Assembly (NCBI GenBank): GCA_047639575.1
Contig: JBLIOB010000303.1
Span: 1 to 5,174, forward strand
Length of the DNA stretch: 5,174 nucleotides
From: JBLIOB01 sp047639575
Lineage (GTDB): Bacteria > Bacteroidota > Bacteroidia > Flavobacteriales_D > Parvicellaceae
Direction of reading: 5' to 3'
Shown: piece after piece, positions 1-5,174 of the stretch
How the letters are laid out: each line of letters begins with the position of its first letter
How positions within the stretch are numbered: the stretch's first letter is position 1
Notes under the pieces: model-generated
The model's input: only the letters and a program-made list of their open reading frames with translations
The model's database searches: none
What the model was told of the DNA's origin: nothing
Translations under genes and position numbers: made by a program

Positions 1-2
1 CG

Positions 3-845
3 TATAACGAATTAAAAAGAAAAAACATATTAGTTTCTGTACCAGGCAAAGGGTATTTCGTGTCGGAAAACAGCAAGCTGGATCAGAAGAAAGTGATGCT
101 GATGTTTGACATCATGAACCTTCAAAATAACGTTATTCATCAATCTTTCATGAAATCTATTAAAGACCATAATCTGGTAGATTTTTTGGTTTATCATAAA
201 GATATAGAGGCTTTTGGTAAATACCTGATGCATGCGCCCGATGAGTATTCTCATTACGTTATTATGGGGCATTTTAATGACAAAGAAGAAGATGCAGTTA
301 AAATCATTAATCAACTACCTAAGCATAAGCTGATCATCTTAGATCGTAATTTAAAAGGGATTGTAGGAGATTATTCAGGCATTACTCAAAATTTTTCCAA
401 TATTATTCACAACGCTCTTTCCGATATGAAGGATGGATTTGTGAACTTTAATAAACTTTGCATCGTATTTCCAAAATTCACGTATTACCCAGAAGACACG
501 TTAAAAGGTGTTATTAATTTCGCTGCTGAATCCGACATGAGTTTTGAGGTAATCAAGAAAATAGATGACTACGTGCCGAAAAAAGGTGAAGTGTTTTTAA
601 CCATGACTGAAAAAGAACTTGCTTCAACCCTTTTGAAACTTCAAGAAAATAATTTAGAAATTGGCAAAGAAGTTGGAGTTGTAAGCTATACTGATCATCC
701 TTTAAATCAAATCGTAATTGGAGGAATAACCGCCATATCACCTAATTTTGAGGAAATGGGAAGGCTTGCCGCGGAGGCCATCTTATCAGATAAAAAAACT
801 GTATCTAGTATTGGCTATCAATTAAGAAGAAGGAAGTCACTTTAA
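3..845 (+). CDS. GntR-family transcriptional regulator with LacI-like ligand-binding domain (5'-truncated by window edge)
   Basis: This is the C-terminal 280 residues of a cytoplasmic, ligand-responsive DNA-binding regulator. The frame is open from the left edge. The first visible residues (YNELKRKN...SVPGKGYFV) are the end of a GntR winged-helix domain, whose wing typically reads PGKGtFV. The GTG at 60 therefore encodes the Val of this wing and is not a start; the true start is outside the window. The rest resembles the effector domain of LacI-type repressors: a first strand KKVMLMFD, a mid-domain LIILDRN, and the C-terminal block GVVSYTDHPL...GGITAISPNFEEMGRLAAEAIL, which matches the LacI-family pattern ending in emGr.Aa. 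GntR-LacI hybrids of this type are known in Bacteroidota, usually as sugar-responsive regulators of catabolic operons (family knowledge). The ligand here cannot be inferred, because the likely targets lie off the left edge. The basic end (RRRKSL) overlaps the convergent transporter gene by 4 bp. Confidence 0.9.
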   Translation, partial: YNELKRKNILVSVPGKGYFVSENSKLDQKKVMLMFDIMNLQNNVIHQSFMKSIKDHNLVDFLVYHKDIEAFGKYLMHAPDEYSHYVIMGHFNDKEEDAVKIINQLPKHKLIILDRNLKGIVGDYSGITQNFSNIIHNALSDMKDGFVNFNKLCIVFPKFTYYPEDTLKGVINFAAESDMSFEVIKKIDDYVPKKGEVFLTMTEKELASTLLKLQENNLEIGKEVGVVSYTDHPLNQIVIGGITAISPNFEEMGRLAAEAILSDKKTVSSIGYQLRRRKSL

Positions 846-2113
846 TACTTGTCTTCAATTGGTTCTGGCTCATCCAACACATGTGGATTTGACTTCTTAT
901 TCCATTTCCGCATCGAATACCAGGCAACAAAAGTTGAAATCAGTAAAATAATTGCGCCTAGTAAAAAGGCCGCACCTGGGAAATAAAATTCAGTATCTGG
1001 CTTAGTAGCCATATAAAAAACATTAGCAAACAATATAGATCCTATCATTGGACAAATGGCGATTAGCTGGGTTAATGCACCCTGTAAATTCCCTTGTTCA
1101 TCTTCTGGCACTTTGTTTGACATATAGCTTTGAAGAACTGTTCCTGCAACCCCTCCGACAATGTATGGAACCATTGCGATATACAAAATAACTGGAGAAT
1201 AAGCGAAAGCAAATAAGGCCATTCCAATTGTCCATAACACAAACCCAATAAATATAACTTGCTTGGTTCCAAATCTTTTAACCGACCAGCCAATAAAGAA
1301 AGCTTGTACTAAAGCAACCAAAAATCCAACTACTGCCAAACTAATTCCAACATCTGCCGTATTCCATTCAAACATTTCCATCGTGAAGAAAGTCCAAGTA
1401 ATATACATGACCTGACCAGCCAAACTAGCCAAGAAAAAAGCCAAGATCAAACCACTCAATCCGTACTTACGTAATTTTATAATTGAAACGCCTGGAATCA
1501 TTTTGACCCAATTAATTTTTCTTCGCTTTTCTTTTGCTAAAGATTCAGGAACGGCTAACAGTCCGAATGTAAAATTGGCAAGTGTTAATCCAGCAGCAAT
1601 TAAGAAAGGAGCTTGAATTCCCAAATATTCCCCTGCGACTCCACCCAAAACTGGCCCTAGTACAAAGCCTAAACCAAATGCAGCTCCGATCAATCCAAAA
1701 TTCTTCGCTTTGTTCTCTTTTGTACTAACGTCTGCTATATAGGCCGTAGCAACAGTATAGCTAGCGCCTGAAACTCCTGCAAGTAATCTTCCCACAAACA
1801 GCAACGCTAACGAAGGAGCAAATGCATGAAAAACATAGTCCAATCCTAGGCCAAGAAGCGAAAGTAACAATATAGGGCGTCTCCCAAATCGGTCACTCAA
1901 TTCACCTAGAACTGGAGAAAACAAAAATTGCATTATAGCAAACGCGAACATAAGCCATCCGCCATACCAACCAGCCTCGCTTAATCCTGCCCCGGTTAAA
2001 TTCATGATTAAATCGGGAATAACTGGAATTATCAGGCCAAGGCCAATAACGTCAACCAAAATTGTAATGAAAATAAACGTAAGTGACGCTTTATTAGTTT
2101 TGTTGGTTGCCAT
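842..2113 (-). CDS. TetA-like (TCR/Tet family) MFS drug-efflux transporter
   Basis: This is a predicted 423-aa, 12-helix inner-membrane proton antiporter of the DHA1/TetA branch of the major facilitator superfamily. Visible motifs are TM1 with DVIGLGLIIPVIPDL (Asp21), motif A GELSDRFGRR (70-79), LDY in TM3 (Asp92), motif B GRLLAGVSGA (108-117), AYIAD (124-128), and motif C GFVLGPVLGG (149-158). A basic central loop (KEKRRK, about 194-199) separates the halves. The C-half keeps Tet-like LQSYMSNKVPEDEQGNLQGA (327-346) and ends in a charged tail. The N-half Asp residues match TetA(B) Asp15 and Asp84, but the TetA(B) Asp285 position is Trp294. Drug or metabolite export is thus likely and tetracycline specificity doubtful. 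The ATG at 2113 is preferred. An in-frame TTG at 2122 would add three residues but lies inside a candidate -7 box. No dedicated TetR-type repressor is adjacent. The stop codon overlaps that of the convergent GntR gene. Confidence 0.92.
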   Translation of the reverse strand: MATNKTNKASLTFIFITILVDVIGLGLIIPVIPDLIMNLTGAGLSEAGWYGGWLMFAFAIMQFLFSPVLGELSDRFGRRPILLLSLLGLGLDYVFHAFAPSLALLFVGRLLAGVSGASYTVATAYIADVSTKENKAKNFGLIGAAFGLGFVLGPVLGGVAGEYLGIQAPFLIAAGLTLANFTFGLLAVPESLAKEKRRKINWVKMIPGVSIIKLRKYGLSGLILAFFLASLAGQVMYITWTFFTMEMFEWNTADVGISLAVVGFLVALVQAFFIGWSVKRFGTKQVIFIGFVLWTIGMALFAFAYSPVILYIAMVPYIVGGVAGTVLQSYMSNKVPEDEQGNLQGALTQLIAICPMIGSILFANVFYMATKPDTEFYFPGAAFLLGAIILLISTFVAWYSMRKWNKKSNPHVLDEPEPIEDKY

Positions 2114-2119
2114 GAACAA

Positions 2120-2150
2120 CAAATGTACCTAGATAACATTATGAATGAAA
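2120..2150 (-). promoter_or_regulatory. Candidate Bacteroidota-type promoter for the MFS gene
   Basis: Read on the minus strand, TACATTTG (2127 down to 2120) fits the Bacteroidota -7 consensus TAnnTTTG exactly. A TTTC (2150 down to 2147) lies 19 bp upstream, at the expected spacing for the -33 element (consensus TTTG/TTG), with one mismatch. The -7 box ends only 6 nt before the ATG at 2113, so transcription would begin within a few bases of the start codon, giving an almost leaderless mRNA. The match is seen directly; promoter activity is inferred. Confidence 0.45.
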
Positions 2151-2154
2151 GAAT

Positions 2155-2173
2155 CTTCAACTCCAAATTGAAG
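2155..2173. repeat. Short inverted repeat in the divergent intergenic region
   Basis: CTTCAA (2155-2160) and TTGAAG (2168-2173) form a perfect 6-bp inverted repeat with a 7-bp spacer. It lies just upstream of the leftward candidate -33 element and overlaps the TTG proposed as -33 for the rightward gene, so it is placed where an operator shared by both divergent genes could sit. Six-bp arms in AT-rich DNA can arise by chance and no regulator is implicated. Confidence 0.25.
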
Positions 2174-2200
2174 TAACCACATATGAATTAGCTAACTTTA
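2168..2200 (+). promoter_or_regulatory. Weak candidate promoter for the STAS-like/kinase operon
   Basis: TTG (2168-2170) is followed after 22 bp by TAACTTTA (2193-2200), one mismatch from the TAnnTTTG -7 box. The box ends 4 nt before the GTG at 2205, leaving essentially no leader. The spacing is at the long end of the usual range. The only support is the sequence match and the position in a 91-bp divergent gap. Confidence 0.25.
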
Positions 2201-2204
2201 TATA

Positions 2205-2609
2205 GTGAACGGGATTGGCGAAATAAACAAAATTGAAGTTTCCAAATTTTGGACTTGGATTGATGAGAATGGAATTATTCATACCCAAGTAAAACCTAAT
2301 GCTGAAATCTACATTGACGATGCTAAAGAGAACTCAAAGATTGTAAATGAGCTCGGTGTAGACGGAACAGGATTGCTAGTTGATTCTCGGGAAATTAAAT
2401 CAATGACGCGTGATGCTCGTCAATTTTTTACTGTCCGAAATCGAAATTCAAAAATCAACACAATTGCAATAGTTACCAGATCCCCTGTAAGTAAAATAAT
2501 TGCCAATTTCTTTCTAGGAGTGAACAAACCGGACATGCCATGTAAACTTTTCAATTCTAAAGAAAAAGCGTTGATTTGGGTAAATAAAACTTTAAAGCCT
2601 GAAAAATGA
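2205..2609 (+). CDS. STAS-like (SpoIIAA/DUF7793-type) domain protein, putative signalling partner of the adjacent kinase
   Basis: This is a 134-aa soluble protein with no signal peptide or membrane segment. Its layout resembles small Bacteroidota STAS-like proteins: a strand pair around FWTWIDENGIIHTQVKP (15-31), a helix around IDDAKENSKIVNEL (37-50), a strand plus loop LLVDSREIKSMTRDAR (57-72) at the place of the regulatory loop in anti-anti-sigma factors, a strand INTIAIVTRS (84-93), and the characteristic IIANFFLGVNKPDMP (98-112) before a terminal helix. The DUF7793-type assignment is from memory of this pattern and is uncertain. STAS proteins commonly work by phosphorylation-controlled partner binding, but none of that is demonstrated here. 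The GTG start is used because an in-frame TAA lies at 2193 and the only in-frame ATG is internal (Met68, about 2406). Its TGA overlaps the kinase ATG (ATGA, 2606-2609), implying translational coupling and a shared role. Confidence 0.72.
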   Translation: MNGIGEINKIEVSKFWTWIDENGIIHTQVKPNAEIYIDDAKENSKIVNELGVDGTGLLVDSREIKSMTRDARQFFTVRNRNSKINTIAIVTRSPVSKIIANFFLGVNKPDMPCKLFNSKEKALIWVNKTLKPEK

Positions 2610-3043
2610 GCACAGCTGTTTCAGAAACAACAGATCAAGCAGATAAAATCTTAGAAGTGCTAATGGCCTATGCAACGTTGGACTTTTCTAAAAAAGCAAA
2701 AGTTGGAGACGACCTTGGAGTATTTGATGCAATTGCCACTGGAGTAAATATGTTAGGAGAAGAGTTGAAGGCAACAACTATCTCATTAAATGAAAAAGTT
2801 ACTTTATTAAAAGAGATTCATCATCGAGTTAAAAACAATCTTCAAATTGTCTCCAGTATATTAAGTATTCAGTCTCAATTTATTGATGACCCAATCGCAC
2901 TTGAGAAATTTAATGACTGTAGGCTTAGAATTAAAAGTATTGCGCTAGTGCATGAAAAAGTATACGAGTCTAGTCATTTGAATGAGATCAACTTTAAAGA
3001 CTATGTTGACGCTGTATTAGCCAGTTATCGTGACTTTTTTTAA
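2606..3043 (+). CDS. Histidine kinase N-terminal part: HAMP-like linker plus HisKA_2 phospho-acceptor domain
   Basis: If translated as it stands this frame gives 145 aa. Residues about 15-55 (KILEVLMAYATLDFSKKA...AIATGVNMLGEELK) resemble the linker that precedes many Bacteroidota PAS/HisKA_2 kinases. The H box is LLKEIHHRVKNNLQIVSSIL (67-85 region), with the likely phosphorylated His73 in HHRVKNNLQ. It is followed by the second dimerisation helix with RIKSIALVHEKVY (108-120), all diagnostic of HisKA_2. The product ends SYRDFF then TAA (3041-3043), exactly where family members run on into the ATPase domain. On its own it could dimerise and accept phosphate but could not autophosphorylate. It begins inside the stop of the STAS-like gene (ATGA), with no separate ribosome-binding site. 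Confidence 0.75.
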   Translation: MSTAVSETTDQADKILEVLMAYATLDFSKKAKVGDDLGVFDAIATGVNMLGEELKATTISLNEKVTLLKEIHHRVKNNLQIVSSILSIQSQFIDDPIALEKFNDCRLRIKSIALVHEKVYESSHLNEINFKDYVDAVLASYRDFF

Positions 3044-3413
3044 ATCGGAAGGAAATGATGCCGTCTTACATTACGAATCAGATGATTCTGAAAAAACAAT
3101 ATCTATTGATTTGGCAATGCCGTTATCCTTAATTGTCAACGAGCTTTTAGCAAATTCATTTAAATACGCATTTAAAAATCGGGTCAATAATAAAATTATA
3201 ATTTCATTTAAAGGCGATGGCTCTGATGAATCACCCTTTATTTTGAAGGTTAATGACAATGGAATTGGAGCGCAAGGTAAATTCGATCCAAAAAACGCCC
3301 TTACACTTGGTGCAGTTCTCATCGAAGCTCTAATTGATCAATTATCTGCTGAATATGAAATATCCGACCAAAATGGTACTTCAGTCGAGGTTATTTTTAA
3401 ATCTCCGGCCTAG
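3030..3413 (+). CDS. Histidine kinase C-terminal part: HATPase_c catalytic domain
   Basis: This frame encodes the ATP-binding half of the kinase. From the GTG at 3030 it gives 127 aa, but real continuity with the upstream half probably begins at the AAA codon at 3042. The N box is LIVNELLANSFKYAF (34-48), with Glu38 and Asn42 as the expected Mg-ATP ligands. The G1 box is VNDNGIGA (74-81). The ATP-lid/G2 region reads TLGAVLIEALIDQL (92-105), where the family usually has LGLxLVxxLxxQL, so the second half of G2 is altered. The domain closes with NGTSVEVIF. No conserved start context precedes the GTG, and independent re-initiation 14 nt before the upstream stop is possible but unproven. The TAG stop is embedded in a small hairpin. 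Confidence 0.72.
   Translation: MTFFKSEGNDAVLHYESDDSEKTISIDLAMPLSLIVNELLANSFKYAFKNRVNNKIIISFKGDGSDESPFILKVNDNGIGAQGKFDPKNALTLGAVLIEALIDQLSAEYEISDQNGTSVEVIFKSPA
3035..3044 (+). other. Slippery T7-AAA site at the kinase frame break
   Basis: The sequence GAC TTT TTT TAA A places a Phe codon on four T's directly before the zero-frame stop. A +1 slip of the P-site tRNA re-pairs perfectly on TTT (3039-3041) and moves the next codon from TAA to AAA, entering the ATPase frame. A one-base deletion within the T run, by RNA polymerase slippage or in the ancestral gene, has the same effect. The sequence is seen directly; any recoding is inference. Confidence 0.4.
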
Positions 3414-3431
3414 CCAGAATTCTATTGGCTA
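3411..3431. terminator. Candidate hairpin between convergent operons (weak)
   Basis: TAGCCA (3411-3416) pairs with TGGCTA (3426-3431) around a 9-nt loop, and the first three bases are the stop codon of the kinase frame. It lies in the 38-bp gap before the convergent OmpA-family gene, where a two-way terminator would be expected. The stem is only 6 bp and no clear T tract follows on the plus strand, so support is limited. Confidence 0.25.
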
Positions 3432-3451
3432 ATCGTTTAGATTCAATGTGA

Positions 3452-5011
3452 TCAGAAGGTCACTATAATGGTAGCTCGTCTGTTCTCACCATGTAATTCT
3501 TCAGCTTTACACTCTTCACAATCATTGATAGGTTGCGTTTCACCTTTAAAAGATCCGGTAATTATTCCACCACTGATTCCTTTAGAAGTTAACCAAACTG
3601 TAACGGTTTTCAGCCTTTTCTCTGACAGCCATAAGTTGTACTTTTCAGAAGCTCTTTTTGAAGTGTGAGCAATGATTTCAATCTTATAATTTGATGTCGC
3701 TTGAATCTTCGGTAATAAAGCCTTCAGTGCTAATGTAGCATCTCTATTAAGGAAGGAAGAGTTACGGTCAAACAATACGATGCCTTCAAATCTTTGCGCC
3801 ACTACTTCTACTACCGGAGGAGGCGGATCATCAGGCGCAGTTAATATTGCGACATCTTCTGTGGTTCCTTCATATCGATCAAACCTCAGTACAAAGTCGT
3901 CATATGTGCCTTCTCCTAGATTTGGTATATATACTTCCCCACCTGAATTTGATTCAACATTTGGTATAACTATTGAGTCTCCATTTTCCTGATAAAACAC
4001 TAACTCATCATAGGTGAATTCTGGCTCAAGTCCTCCAAGTGTAATAGATCCATCTTCAACTGTTTTCCCTGTAGGGTTTGTCGAGGTAAGCACATTGAAA
4101 ATTATTGGTGGATGAGGAGTATATACATGCGTATGATAGATTTGGTTGTTCCCTGTTCTATTGCTACAAAAATACACGTCATCATGAGATCTAATGAAAT
4201 AGGCATCAAAGAACTCTGTATTTATAGTCCCACCAAGATTTATCGGATCAGACCAATTTTGCCAAGTATCATCCAATCTGATGCAGTAGAATATATCTGC
4301 ATCTCCGAGGCCTTCATGACCATTAGATGAGAAATATAATGTATCCTCATTTGGAGATAAAAATGGTGACATTTCGTAACCCGCAGAATTAACTTTAGGA
4401 CCTAAATGAATTGGCTTGTGCCACACTCCGTCATCTCCTAATTTAGATACGTATAGATCTTCTTCCCCAAGGCTATTTTCGCCTTCTTCGGCAATAACCA
4501 TTACATCTTCTTTAGGACTAATGTGGAAAGAGTAATGTTCACCATGCAATTCAAAATCTTCAATTTTCAACGTATGAGGGCGATGTTCCCATTCGTCCCC
4601 CTTTTTAATAGCCGTTGATACTCCTTTGTGCAATGCCTTTTTCCTTTTTAGATAAGCGTTAAGAAGATATATCGTTTTACTATCGTTGCTTATACCGAAG
4701 ACCCCATTATTCTCCTCGTTATTAAAATAGTCCATTGCATGCACAGAAATCCAATTCCCCTCTGCATCATGTTCAGCAACCCAAATATCTTGATCCCCAG
4801 TTTCACCCTTGTCTGTATTTTCAGGATGAAACGATCTAACGAAATACAGGTGTGAGCTATCTTTATCAAAGATCGGTTGAATTTCTTCGGCCGAAGAGTT
4901 TATGATATCTGGTAATGGAATTGGCTCTCTAAAAAGCATATTATCTTGTGCAAATCCTTGCAATGCCACTATAAGGACAACTATCGTTGTCAGTAATTTT
5001 TTCTTGCTCAT
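3452..5011 (-). CDS. PD40-repeat/OmpA-family outer-membrane-associated protein of a PorP/SprF operon
   Basis: This 519-aa exported protein starts with a typical signal peptide (MSKKK, hydrophobic core to about 20, cleavage probably after GFA21). About five PD40-type propeller repeats follow, near residues 42-80, 101-120, 160-190, 212-248 and 268-296, with cores such as MSPFLSPNEDTLYFSSNG and DADIFY. Residues about 305-376 look like a SprB-repeat/fibronectin-like module (TSTNPTGKTVEDGSITLGGL ... IPNLGEGTY). A proline-rich linker (DDPPPP, 394-399) leads to a C-terminal OmpA-like domain (about 408-519) with EGIVLFDRNSSFL, YNLWLSEKR, GETQPINDC and NRRATI. Such domains hold peptidoglycan from the periplasm. 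The usual Asp of the HTD motif is Ser451 (IIAHTSKRAS), while the partner Arg466 is kept. C498 and C501 may form a disulfide. It lies 14 bp after the PorP/SprF gene, so the two are surely co-transcribed. The likely role is anchoring or supporting a type IX-secreted surface protein. Confidence 0.9.
   Translation of the reverse strand: MSKKKLLTTIVVLIVALQGFAQDNMLFREPIPLPDIINSSAEEIQPIFDKDSSHLYFVRSFHPENTDKGETGDQDIWVAEHDAEGNWISVHAMDYFNNEENNGVFGISNDSKTIYLLNAYLKRKKALHKGVSTAIKKGDEWEHRPHTLKIEDFELHGEHYSFHISPKEDVMVIAEEGENSLGEEDLYVSKLGDDGVWHKPIHLGPKVNSAGYEMSPFLSPNEDTLYFSSNGHEGLGDADIFYCIRLDDTWQNWSDPINLGGTINTEFFDAYFIRSHDDVYFCSNRTGNNQIYHTHVYTPHPPIIFNVLTSTNPTGKTVEDGSITLGGLEPEFTYDELVFYQENGDSIVIPNVESNSGGEVYIPNLGEGTYDDFVLRFDRYEGTTEDVAILTAPDDPPPPVVEVVAQRFEGIVLFDRNSSFLNRDATLALKALLPKIQATSNYKIEIIAHTSKRASEKYNLWLSEKRLKTVTVWLTSKGISGGIITGSFKGETQPINDCEECKAEELHGENRRATIIVTF
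3884..4099 (-). other. SprB-repeat-like module within the OmpA-family protein (residues about 305-376)
   Basis: This segment lies between the propeller and the OmpA domain. It carries TNPT...EDGSITLGGL, then an acidic stretch, then GEVYIPNLGEGTYDDFVLR. The DGSI...GL and nL..GtY cores match repeats typical of SprB-like gliding adhesins and other type IX-secreted surface proteins (family knowledge). Most PD40-OmpA proteins instead carry a carboxypeptidase-regulatory-like domain here. The resemblance is by eye only. Confidence 0.45.
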
Positions 5012-5025
5012 TTGTAATTATTAAA

Positions 5026-5174
5026 TTACGATTTCTTTCCTAACATTAGACCTAGTACAATTTCATGCCCACCTTTATTGTAGGTCTTTAATTTTGATAT
5101 TGTAAAATCATACGAATACCCTAGTTTGAATTTTTCGCTCAAATTCAATCCAATTAATCCAATTAACGCATCTC
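5026..5174 (-). CDS. PorP/SprF-family type IX secretion-associated outer-membrane protein, C-terminal fragment
   Basis: An open frame enters from the right edge on the minus strand and ends at TAA (5026-5028). It gives 48 visible residues beginning DALIGLIGLN and ending LMLGKKS. The segment LGYSYDFTISKLKTYNKGG followed by HEIVLGLMLGK is the C-terminal signature of the PorP/SprF family: a KLGYSYD strand, then GG/SHEI before the last strand. Complete members are about 300-aa beta-barrels in the outer membrane. They pair with type IX-secreted proteins carrying type B C-terminal signals and help attach them to the surface. The OmpA-family gene follows after 14 bp, the standard order for such operons. 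The large secreted adhesin usually found upstream would lie outside the window. Confidence 0.88.
   Translation of the reverse strand, partial: DALIGLIGLNLSEKFKLGYSYDFTISKLKTYNKGGHEIVLGLMLGKKS

Larger units (their letters stand above)
2606..3413 (+). pseudogene. Sensor histidine kinase, HisKA_2/HATPase_c, split by a +1 frame change
   Basis: Taken together the two overlapping frames make one HisKA_2-family histidine kinase of 268 residues once a single T is skipped. The span is 808 bp, which is 3n+1. The order is a HAMP-like linker (about 15-55), a phospho-acceptor helix pair (about 65-140), the break at residue 145/146, then an HATPase_c domain to the end. There is no transmembrane or ligand-sensing domain, so it is expected to be cytosolic and to take its input from another protein, plausibly the STAS-like protein whose gene overlaps its start. 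No receiver-domain or response-regulator gene is in the window. All main boxes survive on both sides of the break, which argues against long-standing decay. It may be a recent pseudogene, a homopolymer sequencing error, or a gene expressed by slippage at T7-AAA. Confidence 0.72.

Noticed and set aside
60..62. GTG as the start of a 261-aa protein
   Set aside because: The frame is open to the left edge and the upstream residues are the GntR wing (PGKGYFV), so this GTG is an internal Val codon of a truncated gene.
30..314. Minus-strand open frames inside the regulator and the kinase (30-314, 553-741, 3071-3322) and inside the MFS gene (1072-1293)
   Set aside because: All are contained within strongly supported genes in other frames, and their compositions look like out-of-frame translation.
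3035..3041. A -1 programmed frameshift on the T run (TTTTTTA resembles the retroviral slippery heptamer)
   Set aside because: A -1 shift would enter the wrong frame; the ATPase half is in the +1 frame.
3448..3463. GTGA-N8-TCAC inverted repeat at the end of the OmpA-family gene
   Set aside because: Four-bp arms with an 8-nt spacer are expected by chance, and no T tract follows.
3468..3668. Plus-strand open frames at 3468-3668, 3780-3992 and 4112-4330
   Set aside because: They lie opposite the PD40/OmpA gene, show no recognisable family motifs and have no plausible start signals; they are antisense shadows.
5149..5166. Tandem 9-bp direct repeat TCCAATTAA x2
   Set aside because: It encodes LIGLIG within the PorP/SprF C-terminus and is explained by the coding sequence.

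Overview
The window looks like chromosomal DNA from a member of the Bacteroidota, most likely a Cytophagales-type, probably marine, bacterium. Three things point there. A type IX secretion-associated PorP/SprF-family protein sits next to a PD40/OmpA-family lipid-side protein. The DNA is AT-rich, with no Shine-Dalgarno-like sequences before the starts. There are matches to the Bacteroidota -7 box (TAnnTTTG). The genus cannot be fixed from this sequence.

Left part (1-2113): the 3' portion of a GntR-type regulator with a LacI/periplasmic-binding-protein-like ligand domain runs rightward off the left edge. Its stop codon interlocks with that of a convergent TetA-like major facilitator (MFS) efflux protein; both stops lie in the same TTAA.

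Middle (2114-3413): a 91-bp divergent intergenic region with candidate promoters for both directions and a small inverted repeat. It leads into a rightward two-gene signalling operon. The first gene encodes a small STAS-like cytosolic protein. The second, overlapping it by ATGA, is a HisKA_2-type histidine kinase without a sensor domain. The kinase gene is split by a +1 frame change in a run of seven T's: the first reading frame carries the phospho-acceptor helix pair and the second carries the ATPase domain. Both halves keep their family motifs, so the break is recent, a sequencing error, or bypassed by slippage.

Right part (3452-5174): a leftward operon. The C-terminus of a PorP/SprF-family outer-membrane protein enters from the right edge and is followed after 14 bp by a 519-aa secreted protein. 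That protein has a signal peptide, about five PD40 propeller repeats, a SprB-repeat-like module and a C-terminal OmpA peptidoglycan-binding domain. In Bacteroidota such pairs typically anchor a type IX-secreted surface adhesin, whose gene may lie just beyond the right edge. The OmpA domain has Ser where the peptidoglycan-contacting Asp is expected.

No RNA genes, CRISPR arrays, insertion sequences or phage genes were seen. The most unusual points are the kinase split at a slippery T7-TAA site, its coupling to a STAS-like partner, the altered OmpA site, and a TetA-like pump lacking one of the intramembrane acidic residues of true tetracycline exporters.
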